Source of the DNA: Allomyces arbusculus
Taxonomy: Eukaryota > Blastocladiomycota > Blastocladiomycetes > Blastocladiales > Blastocladiaceae
NCBI GenBank assembly: GCA_027604705.1
Contig: JADHYV010000053.1
Coordinates: 67,344-131,343, forward strand
DNA: 64,000 nucleotides
Reading direction: 5' to 3'
How positions within the stretch are numbered: the first letter of the stretch is position 1; every line of letters starts with the position of its first letter. Positions 10,831 to 22,102 of the stretch are shown piece after piece. Below the pieces are notes generated by a model. That model did no database searches, had not been told where the DNA came from, and saw only the letters and a list, made by a program, of their open reading frames with translations. The translations under genes were made by a program, and so were the position numbers.

Positions 10831-13012
10831 CTACTTTGTCGTCGCCGGCTCCACGACCTGAATCGCATACTCGGCCAACTGCGCCGCATCGACGCGCGAC
10901 GGGCTCTCCACCATGAGTTCCGCACCGGACGACTTTGGGAACGCAATCACATCTCGAATTGACGGCGCGCCGAGCAACACGGCCATCAGTCGATCAAGCC
11001 CGAGCGCAATCCCTCCGTGCGGCGGGCACCCAAACCGCAGCGCATCGAGCAAGTGCGCAAACCGTGCCGTCTGGGTCTCGTCCATACCGAGCACCTCAAA
11101 CACGTACTGCTGCAGCCGCGCGTCGTGAATGCGAATCGACCCACCGCCAATCTCAAACCCGTTCAGGACCAGGTCGTAGTGCTGCCCCATGACCGCACCA
11201 GGGTCGTTGCGCAGCAAGTGCACGTGGTCCGGATGCGGCGCCGTGAACGGGTGGTGCGTCGCCGTCCATGTCGACTCGGTGGGGCCGGCATGGCCAATCG
11301 CGTGCGTGGGTTTGTCGTCGAGCGCCGCCGGCGTGAACAGGGGGAACCCTTCGACCCACAGGAACGCCAGGTCGGTCGAGGGCTTGAGCGCGAGGTGCTG
11401 GATCATCTGCGTGCGCCATTTGCCCATGGGCGTCGATCCGCCGCGCGCGACGGCGGGCCGGACGGCGAGGCAAAGCAAGTCGCCTGTTGCGACCGAGTCC
11501 GGGAATGGGCGAGCGAGGAACGGTAGGTTTGGGTGCCGGTCGTCCTTGACCTTGATCACAAACACGCCGTGCTTTCTCGCCTCGGATGCCCACTTTTTCA
11601 GCACCGAGTTCGAGACGGTGCCGACCTCGGCTTGCGGTACGTGCAGTGCGTCGATAACATGCGTGCCGCGCATGTCGGCGGGCAAGGACTCGTCCTTCCA
11701 CTGCTGAATCTCGAGCCCGAATCGCACGTCGGGCTTATCCGAGCCGTACATATTCATGACGTGCTCGTACGAGAACGATGGGAACGGTGTCGCCGGCAAC
11801 GCCTTGCCGAGCACGGTCTGCACCGTCGCGTGCATGCACTCCTCAATCACCTGCTTGATCTTGGTCGGCGTCGCCAAAGTCATTTCCACATCGATCTGCG
11901 TAAACTCGGGTTGCCTGTCGGCGCGCTGGTCCTCATCGCGGTAGCACCGCGCGACTTGGAAGTAACGGTCCATGCCCGCGGCCATGAGCAACTGCTTGTA
12001 CTGCTGCGGCGACTGCGTCAGCGCGTAGAAGTGGCCGGCGCGGCGCGTAGGGACGAGAAACTCGCGCGCGCCCTCGGGAGTCGTCTTGAACAGCGTCGGT
12101 GTCTCAATTTCCACAAAGTCGTGCGCGAGGAAGGACGTGCGGATGGCGTGCAGGGCCGTGGATCGTGCACGAAGGTTGTGTTGCAGTGCTGGGCGCCGCA
12201 GGTCAAGGTACCGGTACTTGAGGCGCACATCTTCGCTGGGCTATTACGTGTGGTCATGTCAGTTCTCGTCAACAACGAGACGAATATCGACAACGCGTGC
12301 GCACACCAGAGGATCCTTGGAAAACAAGTACACTGGCAACCGCCCGGCCTTGTTGACGAGTTCGAGGACGTCCACCTCCACCTCGTAGCTATCGTTCTGT
12401 TTGAACGATTGATGAGTTGGCGATTAAAGTGGGAAGCGAGGGTGAATAGAAACGCACCCCGAGCACATCCTTTTCGGGTCGTTTGGCCACGACACCTTCG
12501 ACATAGACGACCGACTCGATGCTCACGTTGGCGAGCGTGCTCCACACTGCGTCTTTGCCGCCGCGCAGGACAAGCTGGCACTTGCCGTAGCCGTCGCGCA
12601 GCGGGATGAACACCAAGTCGGATGACAGCTTGCTAGCACGGCGTGATCAGTCAGCCTGCGCGTACTTGACGGGCACGAAGAGAGAGAAAGCAGCTCACCG
12701 AATCGATTCCACCCAGCCGACAAGCTGCACACGTTGACCAACGTGGTCGGGCGTGATGCGGCCGCACGGGCAGGTGCGGTCATAGTGCTTGGTCGAGAAC
12801 GCCAAGGGAGCGTCGGGCGCAGCGACGGTGGACGACCACCGTCTTCCGTGGTTGCATCCTCGCGATACAATTGGCTGAAAGCTGGCCCTTGTTGGTCGAG
12901 GCGGTGTGGTCGTGATTTTCGGAATAGGTGCACTGCAGGCGGCTGCAGCTGCTCGGACGGCGGCGTAGGCGGCACGGCGGTGGCCAATGCCGGCAAGAGA
13001 GGAATGTAACAT
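10831..13012 (-). CDS. aspartyl-tRNA synthetase, mitochondrial type
   Basis: Class II synthetase charging tRNA-Asp, probably in mitochondria (DARS2/MSD1-like, bacterial type). Exons 13012-12699, 12632-12458, 12396-12307 and 12240-10831 give 662 residues in one frame, close to the usual size of about 650. Order: a basic, Ala/Arg-rich presequence (residues 1-60, compatible with mitochondrial import), an OB-fold anticodon-binding domain (VGWVESIR...[12 protein letters not shown]), the junction [17 protein letters not shown], class II motif 2 [20 protein letters not shown] near residue 280, and motif 3 [13 protein letters not shown] near residue 600, before [15 protein letters not shown]. It shares a 390-bp divergent promoter region with TAM41, another mitochondrial gene. 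The family is certain; mitochondrial location is inferred from the N-terminus and the bacterial-type sequence. Confidence 0.93.
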
Positions 13013-13402
13013 GGCCGCACTTGGTTGCTTGTAGCTGGGAGCTGACCTTACTGGTTGAAAGCGAGTTGATCCCGATTTAATTCTTGTCGGAGGCGGCAGC
13101 GTCAGTACGGATCGCGTCGTGTTGGTCTAGTCAGATGACCCAATATGAACTGGGGAGCTTGAACAACGGCCATGTCGTTGCGGTTGACCGTTCCTCTCTC
13201 CCACACTCCTCCGCTCCTCCGCTCCGTACCCACTCCGTACCCGCGCGCGACTTCTTCAGCCAGCAACGTCCACCAGCGGCGCGTTCGCGATCTGCACTGC
13301 AACCTACGCTGCACGGCACCCGCATCCCGCGAGCACCACGACGGCACGATCTGTCACGACCTTCTGTACATTCGACTCCTCCGAAATCCCAGCACAATCA
13401 CC
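13013..13402. promoter_or_regulatory. divergent promoter of AspRS and TAM41
   Basis: A 390-bp stretch between two divergently transcribed mitochondrial-function genes. The TAM41-proximal part is C/T-rich on the plus strand, as is common upstream of fungal starts. No specific operator is recognised. Co-regulation is an inference from the arrangement. Confidence 0.45.
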
Positions 13403-14968
13403 ATGACCACGCTTCTCCGGACCACGACGCGATGCACGCCCATCTTGCACGCGCGCCCGCCATCCTGCACGATCCCGCTGTCGCGTCTCGCTGCCGTGCA
13501 GGCTCCACGCCATCGCGGGCTGCAATCAACGACATGGCTCGACGATCCCGCGACTGCCGTTCCGCTCAAGCAGCAAGTCGAGCTGCACGCAGAATCGCCG
13601 CGCGCGCGTGCCCTCGTCAAGCTTATCAAGGACTTTAAGGCGCCGATTCGGTTCGCATATGCCTACGGGTCGGCCGTGTTCCCTCAGGCGGGCAACAGCG
13701 GATCCATGGTCGATTTGATTCTCGGCGTCACGCACCCAACGCACTGGCATTCCATCAACCTGCACCAGAACCGGCACCATTACTCGTTCTTGGGGTCGCT
13801 CGGGTCGTCGACGATTGCAACTTTGCAAGACGCGACGTGGGCAGGCGCAGGGGTCTACTACAACCCGTATGTCGAGATTGACGGCGTGGTACGTTGGTTG
13901 GTTGATTTGCTGACCAAATTGCTGGCTTGGTGCGGGAGCGATCGATGGTCGGCGCGCGAACCCAGACTCAATACGCTCAAGGGGGCAAACGTGGCTCACC
14001 GTTGTCCGGCTCCTCCATCCCCACTGGCATGACCATAGATGGTCAAGTATGGCGTCGTTGGCATCGACCGGTTGTGCTCGGACTTGACCGAGTGGGACAC
14101 GCTCTACCTGGCCGGCCGCATGCACAAGCCGATCCAGGTCCTGCGGCACGATTCGCGCGTGCTGCTGTGCCAGCGCACGAACCTGGTCAATGCCCTGCGC
14201 GTCGTCTTCCTCATGCACGCATCGACCAACCCCACCGCACCACTGGCCGAAGACGAGCTCTACCGACGCGTGGCAGGTCTATCCTACCTCGGCGACTTCC
14301 GCATGCGGTTCAAGTACCTCGAGAACCCGCACAAGGTGGCCAACATGGTCGCCAAGCAGCACGAGTTCTTTGAGCACATTTACCGCCCAATGGTCGAGGA
14401 ACTCAAGGACCGCGAATTTGCCGGCGCGGTCGAGTGGCGCACGTTACCTGATGGGTCGTCGGTCATCGATGTGGACCGCAACCCGAAGGTGCTCGCGCAA
14501 CTTGTCGGAAACTTGCCCAAGGCTTTCCTCGCCAAGGTGCGCGCTGCGCACAAGGCAAGGAGTGGAGGAGACTCGGCGGGGGCGGCGGCCAAGGTGGGCA
14601 CTGACAGTGACCCGAAGGGGTTGGTCGAGCTCGCGCAGTCGCCGCACTTGGACGCGTATTTGCGCAGCGGTACGATCATGAACTCCTGCGTTTCGCCTCG
14701 ATTGTAGTTCACCAGCTGATTCGCTCTTGCCCCAATTTTAGCCCTGTACGACACGATTGCACGACCGGCCCTGATCCAGTCGGCCAAGGGGATCCTGACG
14801 GCGGGCTTCTCTAAGTCGGTCAACTACGCGTCGTCAAAGTTGAAAAAGGGGTACGCGGCGGCGTCCACCACCGCGGTTCCGAGTCGGCCTGCCGCATGCG
14901 ATGTTGCTGCGACTCCGTCGGCACCTAAGCCATTAGATGGTGTGAAGAACGGTCGCTCGAGCGAGTAA
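13403..14968 (+). CDS. TAM41: mitochondrial CDP-diacylglycerol synthase Tam41
   Basis: Tam41 converts phosphatidic acid and CTP to CDP-diacylglycerol on the matrix side of the inner mitochondrial membrane, the first step to cardiolipin. Exons 13403-13888, 14039-14669 and 14742-14968 give 447 residues. The first about 45 residues (many Arg, Thr, Ser, no acidic residue) look like a presequence. The nucleotidyltransferase core is visible: FAYAYGSAVFPQAG, then SMVDLILGVTHPTHWH, HHYSFLG and GAGVYYNPYVEIDGVMVKYG. Later come TLYLAGRMHKPIQVL and YLGDFRM. The C-terminus is a helical tail (ALYDTIARPALIQSAKGIL, GFSKSVNYA) matching the family end. Introns have GTACGT and GTACGA donors. Start 13403 follows CACC and opens the presequence; an in-frame Met at 13172 seems too far upstream. 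Confidence 0.92.
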
Positions 14969-17759
14969 ACTACTTTCTGATTCTATGCCTATTTGCCGGG
15001 CGACTCGGAACGCTTCATGACCACTGTCTCGTCACGATCATTCACCTCCCGCCCTGGCGCACGGACACGTCGTCGAGCATGGCGCGCAGTTTGTCGAGCA
15101 TGTCAAGCTTGGAGTGGGGGAAGGGTCAGGTGGGGCAGGCGTTGCATGCTTGCGTCAGGAAGCGTCATGCGTTTAAATGTTTTCGAGTTGAGAACTGGCG
15201 TCGCTGTCTTGTGAGCGTGTTTCAGGTTCAGGTGAGTGGCACAGCCTGCGCGCGCGTGGCGGCGACGGCAACGCCCTGTGCACGCCTTGCGCCTTTGCGC
15301 CACACCACCCGATCGGGCGACTGATCCACTGACCCGGGCGCGCGCCTCAACACGTCGCCGGATCTTGCCCGGATCGCCTACCCTGAATCCTTTCGCCAGG
15401 ATCCGCGTCCGCCGCCACCGTCAGCGTCAGAGGAACCGAGCAGCCGAAGAACTCCGTGCAACACGATCTGGCGGTGGGATGGCACCATCTCGCCGTCCCT
15501 CGAGCCGTCTGCCAGCGATACGAGCGTTGCCGGTCGGCGCAAAGCTGTGACGTTGACGGCGCGCCTATCCCAACTTCCTCGGTTCAAAAATCGCCTCGTA
15601 TCGTTTCGGAAACTTGACAAGGACCTCTCATCATGACGGTTTCGGCACAACATTGCTGCGCTTGCGTGCGGGGTCCAGCCCATTTCGGGCCCGTTTCGAG
15701 CCGCCATGCGCGGCCCCGCACCGCATACGTGCGTGAGGCCGCTCGACGCGCGCGAGCTCCTCGGACGGATCTCGGCGCGCCACTGGTACAGCCAATGGTT
15801 TTGTTGCTGCAACGTTGGGATGCGGACACTATGCGCGCCTCCTGGCCGGAAACAGTCAAGACGCGTTTCCCCAAGCTGTGCGACACGTCTCCTGCTCAAC
15901 AGGAATGAACCGAAAGTCAAGCCGAATTTTTCCTTGGTGTCGCGTCGGTAAAGGTTCGAGCTCTGCTCACCATAAAACCTCGACGATCTTTGATGGTCAG
16001 CCGTACGCGAGCCAAGCCCAACTAGCTCCTCGTTTCGATTTTGCGACTGTCGTCCAGCCAGTGTGTTTCGTTGCGGTTCAACAGCTGGCACGCGCGTACT
16101 TTGCTCAACGAACCCCTTTCCCTCGCCCCCCCTTGTTCGATCATTCCGCCCCTAGTCCAGAACGCTCCACAAGTCTAGACGAGCCATACCTACGAGCGTG
16201 CAACGTACGCCCTCTCGCCTTGTTGACCGCGGGAGCTCGAAAGCGGTGCCAAGCACTGTTGGCGACACATGTACGGCTGCCCTTTTCCCCCTCCTCTCCC
16301 CGACTCCGCGCTCCGCCGCGCCCAAACGACGCTACGCGCGCATTGCGATCCCGACCGAGCCCACACACCAACCAACACCAACCAGGTTGATCGCGCTTCG
16401 CGAATGCCGAGAACGAATGACGCGCTGACTCTGACCGGTGCTGACGTTGACGTCGTGGCCCACGCAGCGCGCCACCTGTCGTCCCCTTGCCGGGCCGCCG
16501 GGTACACTTGCCTGATGCGGTGGACCGAGCGTGTGGGGGCGTGCCCGCGGGAGTGCCCGCCGAGCGCGCGTTCTCCTTTGGGGCGCAATGTACGGCGTCG
16601 TCTGGGCGCGCACCTATGCTCTCCCTGCACCACGTTTGTGTTTTGACGGCGCGAGCGCGTCTTGAACGACAGACGAGGTTTAAATTGTACTCATACTCCC
16701 CCAACCGCTGTCGGTTGGTTACCAGCCGTGCTGCCACCGCTCGCCAGGCGCTTGCTCCTCACGTTCCAACCATCTACCGCGACGCCCAACGACGCCCAAC
16801 GCCAACTTGCAACTCGCGCTGATTTCCCAATTACTTGAGCTCGCCCCGACTGTGGATCCTGGCTATCGTATCGTTGGCGGCTCTGTTGCCACTGCATTGC
16901 CCGAAACCAGCACCGTTAACCGCACGGTACCTGCCGCGAACTGCGCTCGCACGACTCGCTTATTGCTCTCGCTCGAGCCGGTCCTGTCCCCTGGTTTCTC
17001 GACTGTTTGGTGCCGACGCGACTGCATCGCACCCGTTTGATCCTGCGACAGGAAGTACGCGTGCGTTCGCGTGCCGCGGTTTTTCTACCTGCCTTTGATC
17101 GCGCAACTGGACGACATTTGCTGCGCAAGCGCTCTCGCTTGGCCTGGACGTCGTACGTGATTTTTTTTCGCCTTGCATCAAAGACAGGCCGGCACATCTT
17201 GGCCCCGGACCGAAGTGCCGGATGCTTGTGCTACCAAAGTTCATTTGGGCCGCATGGACCAGGAACCCGCTGCTCGGCATCAGCGACGCGCCCTGTTCGT
17301 GGGCTTGATGCCTGATGGACGCGCGTCGCTCAAATACCTACGCGTCCGAGCGCGCTCCCCGTTATGTCGGACTTGACTCTGACAATTGAAGGGCGCTTGC
17401 TCCTGCGCTATTTTCTCTCTTTCCTGCAGACCCAGACGCGACCCGCGACGCGTTGATCCTGCAGCCGCAGCACTTCCACACGCCAAGCGCGCGCGCCAAC
17501 CGTCGAGAAACCTCGCCGCCGTGGCGAAACCCTGTCCGCACACGACGTACCTTGATCCACTACCACCCGGTCGCCCGCTCGCCGCGCACGCGTCGCCGCA
17601 ACCAGGCCCATTGTTTTCCACCGCCGGGCACCACTTTTTCCGAAGTCCCTCTGTGCCGCGCGCGCGTCTCGGGACGCTCCAAAATCTGTATGCGCCGTGC
17701 TGAACCGTCCGACGCTACACCATGCGGACGGAAACTCACCTGGTCGCCCGTAGCACACG
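14969..17759. other. 2.8-kb stretch with no supported gene
   Basis: The longest gene-free stretch in the window. Reading frames here are short, conflicting between strands and without domain-like sequence. The right part (about 16,100-17,750) is rich in C and T runs and lies upstream of the bHLH gene, so it may hold that gene's extended regulatory region or a long spliced leader. Nothing here resembles tRNA or rRNA. Confidence 0.4.
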
Positions 17760-20349
17760 ATGGCCTCACCGACCAGGCCCACCACCGCCGCAGCCGACCC
17801 GGCGTCGTCGGTCGACGACGATCCCGTGGCGTTCCTGTCGTTTCTCGCGCAACGGCATGCGCTCGTCACGGATTCATTCTCGAGTGGGGTGCAGTTGGGC
17901 GGCGGGCCGTGGCCGTCGCCAAAGTCGGGGACGAGTCCCCTCGCGTCGGGCTCAGACCAGGTGCGTCTTTGTTGGGTGGGAGTTGTTGCGTTCGTTTGGC
18001 TTGGGCTGATTGTTGCGGTTTTGGTGTAGCACATTCTCGGTAATACTTCTCCACCCGGACCCGCTGCTACGACGGCAAGGACGGCGCGAAATGGCGCCGC
18101 CGAGGCTCCAAGGACGGGTTCCGAGGAGGAACTGGAACTCGATGACGAGTCGGACCTGAGTCACGACGACGACGTCGAGGAGGAACAGGAGGACGACGAT
18201 GGCGCGAGCAGGAATCCGTCGCGGCCGGGATCAGCCGCCGGCACGGCCGCCTCTGGTGATGACGGCGGCGACATCAAGGCCGGCGAGGCCAAGAAGCGGT
18301 GCGTTGTAATCGTCGTGCGATGCCCATCGCTGATCATTCGCTGATCTCGTTGCTTTTGTCCTCCAAATTTGTAGTCGCGGCCGCAAGCCCGTCTTTTCCA
18401 ATATCGAGGACCGAAAGAAGAACCACACACTGAAGGAGCGCGAGCGGCGCGTCGTCGTCAACGACCTATTTGCAGACATGATCGCTGAATTGCCGCCCGT
18501 CAGCAAGCCCGGCAAGAAACCGTCCAAGCGCGAGCTGCTCATGCGCACGCTCGAGTACCTGCGGTCAATCAAGGCCGCCTACGCGACGGCAAGCCGCGAC
18601 TTGGCCCTTGCGCGGCAGGTGACCAACGAGTGGAAAATGCGGTACACAGCCTTGGCTGCCGAGCGCGGGAGCACGTCGTCCTGTATGTCCCCGCCGGTTA
18701 ACGCGCCCGAGGGGCTCGCGGTTCTGGACGCCGCGACCGCGCTTGGAATTGCCGAGGCTCAGGATACACCCAAGGACATGGTAATGCCGCTGGTGATTCC
18801 GGGGCCGAGCATCCCGGTGGCAGCGGCGACGGCGAGTCCGATCGCGCACCCTACACCCGTCTCGACGCCCGCGATCCCGACACCGCGGCTCTTGGGCTTC
18901 GCTGCGTCGCCCGATGATACTGCACCGGATCACGACGGTGCGGCGACAAGCACAGCTCCCGAATGGAAGTCGAATCCGCGTGCACTCGACCGCTTTCTCG
19001 GGTCTGCGCATCTCGCCTCGGCACCTGATCCGTCGACGGGACCAGCCGACCATGCTCACCGTGCCCCGTTGTCCACGCCCGAGTCGCTGCCGACGCCCGT
19101 GACGGCTCGATTTCCGCCGACCAGCAAGAGCCCAGACACGACTACGAACTTCTCCACCCCCGCGCTTGCCGACCTGGGTCTGTCCAAGAAGCGCAGGACT
19201 AGCGCGTCGGTTCCGTCGATTGGAGCCGTCACGGCACCCGTGGCGCAGCCGCCAAAGCGACGACGCACCGAGTCGCTGCTGCTCATGCCAAGCGCCGCGA
19301 AAAATGGCGTTGAGCCGGTGCGCCGTGGGACCAATGGCCGGCCACGCCATTTGTCGCTGCACGCGCTCAACCAAAAGGCAAATGAGTCGGCGGTCGCTGC
19401 TGCAGTGCGGCGGCAGCAAGATCAGCAAGCGCAGCGATCGATGCTCGCGGGTGCGTTGCAGCAGCCAGTGGATCCGAGTCCCGCACAGACGGGCCCCGCC
19501 GCGAGTTCAGCCCCTCCGCCGCCGCCGGCGGTATCAACGTTTGCCACGAACAACTACACGCAGGACCCTTCGTCATTTGTCGCCGCGCACCTGGCCACGC
19601 CCTTGACAGCCGTCTCGGGATCGCATGCTGCAGCCGTCGCGGGACCAACGATGCCGAGCAGCAGTGGTGGTTACGCGTGGTCTGGAGCAGGTGCACCGAA
19701 TCCACCCGGATCCGTGACCTGGACGCAGCTAATTGCTGCGCCGTCGGGCCCATTCATGCCCGTGCAGCCGGGCGCCTCCATTTCGCCCGCCCCCGCGACG
19801 CCCGTGACCATGCCCGTGTCGGCTGGCAGCAGCATTTTCGGGTCGGCCGAACCGCCAGGGGGCGTGGGGAACGTGTCGACGCCGCCGTTTTTCGCGGGCG
19901 TACACATTCCGCCACCCCCAGTTGGACCAGGATCGACCGCGCCGCTCCACCCGTCGCCGCCGCACACCGGGTCCTCCGATATGTGGATCGGCAACGGCGG
20001 CGCTGCGGGCCTTCCACCGATTGGCAGTGGATGTAACCTGCCGCCGACGCTCGTCGCGCCGCCCGGGTACATGCCGCCGCCGGGCCACCATGTCGTGTAT
20101 GTGCAGCAGCAACATCAACAGCAACCCCAGGGAATGCCGCCCGCCGCCGCGTACTCGCCGCCGCAACAGGCGTTCATGCACGCGCAACCTCCACCTGGTG
20201 GCGTGTACGAAGCACATCAACTCGTGTACCCGGCCGCACCTCACCCGCAGCACTCGTCGCCGCATCAGCAGCAGCATGCCGGCTTGCCCGTGCCGCCGCC
20301 GCAAACACTGCACCATGCGATGGTGATGCCGCCAAGGATGCAGTACTGA
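17760..20349 (+). CDS. bHLH transcription factor with long Pro/Ala/Gln-rich tail
   Basis: DNA-binding regulator. Exons 17760-17960, 18030-18298 and 18375-20349 give 814 residues. Residues 1-155 are low-complexity with a strongly acidic block (EEELELDDESDLSHDDD). The basic helix-loop-helix lies at about residues 170-225. The basic region NHTLKERERR carries the His-Glu-Arg pattern (H5, E9, R13) of E-box CACGTG binders. Helix 1 is VVVNDLFADMIAELP, the loop is PVSKPGKKPSK and helix 2 is RELLMRTLEYLRSIKAAY. A short heptad-like extension follows (ATASRDLALARQV), possibly a zipper. The remaining about 580 residues are disordered (Pro, Ala, Ser, then His/Gln-rich near the end). Both introns are short and frame-consistent. 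Target genes and nearest characterised relative are unknown. Confidence 0.85.
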
Positions 20350-20743
20350 GCGCATTCTGCGTGGCTGCTGCGGCTCGCTCGAGTGGGTCGTGCTGATCCG
20401 CTTCCTTTTCCTCTTTCTTGACGGAGACGAGACGCGACTTTTCGAACCCCTTTCCTCGGACGCGACGCGCGTTTGTCATTTTTTTTTGGTTGCAGTGGAC
20501 GAGGTCAAGTGTTTTTGTTTCACCTCGGAGTGAGTGTGCGCGTGGCGCGTTGTACAGATGATTTTGATGCGGAGAATTTAGAACTGCAATACGGTGATCT
20601 TTCTGGCCAGTCGAAGACGAAAGCCAAAGCGAATCTGTTCTGTACTTCCACGGACGCAAACACAAATCAGTTCTGTTCTTCCACGGACCAAGCCGCCAGG
20701 GCTTCCACGTCCACACGACAATGAGCAACCAAAGAACCACGCA
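20350..20743. other. convergent 3' intergenic region with short direct repeat
   Basis: Lies between the ends of the bHLH gene and the V-ATPase subunit gene. It contains a T run near 20478 and two imperfect direct copies of a GTTCTGT-CTTCCACGGAC unit at about 20636-20660 and 20670-20693. No gene or terminator hairpin could be supported. Confidence 0.5.
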
Positions 20744-21514
20744 TCAAAACAAAATGTCGTCATCCTCCTCGTCCTTGAGCATCGTCGACGGCTCGGCAGA
20801 CGCGGCACTCGGCCCCTCAGCGGGCAGTTCGAGCATGCGCTTGGCGCGCGCCAGGTCCTCAACTTCGCGGTCGCGCTTCTTCTTACCCTGCACCTTTTTC
20901 AGCCGGAAGAACTCTTCACGGTCCTGCTCATCGAGTTCGGAAATGATGTACTTGATGGTGTTTTCGATGCGCGGGATGATCACATACTCGATGGCGTTCA
21001 CGCGGCGGTTGGTCGCCTTGATCACCTCGTCGAGAATCACAAACGCTGTCTGTAAACTGGCCAGCTCGACGAGTTGCGTAACCACTTTGGTGTAGACGTC
21101 GCGCGCGCGCTGGATCTGCTGCCCGCCACGGCCCAGACCCGTCAACTCAAACGCGTTGCCCGCGCCCGGGTCCGTGTAGGTTTCAAACGCCGGCAAGAGC
21201 ACGCCCGACACGTTCTCTTGCTTGGTGCGAATCTTGGTCTGCGCCTGCTTGACGGCGGCCTGTACGGCAAAGGCGACATCGCCCGTCGCGTAGGTGACTT
21301 CAGCAAGCGCAAACGCAGCACCCTGCATGAGCTTGCCCATTTTGCGCTTAGCCTCGTCGATCTTGCCGAGAATCACGCGGAACCGCTTGGTCAGCGCCTC
21401 GGACTTGCGCTTGAGCAGCGAGTGGCCCGTCTGCGCGCCCTTGAGCCGCAGCTTCATGGTCGTCAGCGCCATGCGCGTCGGGAAAATGGCGAGCCGCTGG
21501 TTGTTGCCGGACAT
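20744..21514 (-). CDS. VMA8: V-type proton ATPase subunit D
   Basis: Subunit D forms the central rotor stalk of the V1 sector that couples ATP hydrolysis to proton pumping into vacuoles and endosomes. It is a single exon of 256 residues, the usual family size. Very well conserved segments are [20 protein letters not shown] near the N-terminus, [32 protein letters not shown] in the middle, and [18 protein letters not shown] followed by [20 protein letters not shown]. The C-terminus ends in an acidic DDDILF tail. Start Met 21514 ([14 protein letters not shown]) is preferred over an in-frame Met at 21550 because it matches the family start. It is divergent from CLP1. Confidence 0.97.
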   Translation of the reverse strand: MSGNNQRLAIFPTRMALTTMKLRLKGAQTGHSLLKRKSEALTKRFRVILGKIDEAKRKMGKLMQGAAFALAEVTYATGDVAFAVQAAVKQAQTKIRTKQENVSGVLLPAFETYTDPGAGNAFELTGLGRGGQQIQRARDVYTKVVTQLVELASLQTAFVILDEVIKATNRRVNAIEYVIIPRIENTIKYIISELDEQDREEFFRLKKVQGKKKRDREVEDLARAKRMLELPAEGPSAASAEPSTMLKDEEDDDILF

Positions 21515-22102
21515 GGTGACGGTGTCGAGGCGAGCGAGAGCAGCAGGCACGTGAGTATGGCGATGTCGGTGACTATCCGGGCCAGATGATCGCCGAGACG
21601 CGTTGGATCACGCGCGGAGAGACTACGAGTTCGAAAAGTTTAGTCGAGCGCGATTCCAGTCGTCAGTCGCTGCTCCTGGTCGTCGATCACGGTCCCAGCG
21701 GGACCAATGATTGCTCTTGTTCCGTGGTACGATAGGAATCACTCACGCAGCGGGTGGATAGCGTCGGTCACTTGAAGGTGGCGAGCGTCCTAAGGTGCTT
21801 CACGAGTTTGAACTGTGTCGCGATGGCGGCGAGCCCGTCCACGGTGCGAGTGCCGGATCCTTGTCAGATACGCTTGAGACTGCGGCAAGTAGCGGCCGAG
21901 GATCAGAGGCAGATGGCCGCGTTATCGAATTTTCACAATGCTCATCCGCGTCCGTCGTTGTCGCGTCGCACGTCGCGGTCTTCGGTCCGCGTCAGTGTCA
22001 CGGGGATCAAAGTTACGTAACGTATGCTTCTGGACCACGTCAAACGCACTGTTACGATTGCGACGACGTCAACTCGAAAACTCCGGCCTTCCCGCTGCGA
22101 CT
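21515..22102. promoter_or_regulatory. divergent promoter of VMA8 and CLP1
   Basis: A 588-bp region between two housekeeping genes read outward. No recognisable operator or RNA gene was found. Confidence 0.45.

Noticed and set aside
15378-16091. 237-codon minus-strand open frame in the gene-free stretch
   Set aside because: Composition is that of a GC-rich shadow frame (many Arg, Ser, Gly), with no domain-like pattern, no splice partners and no good start.
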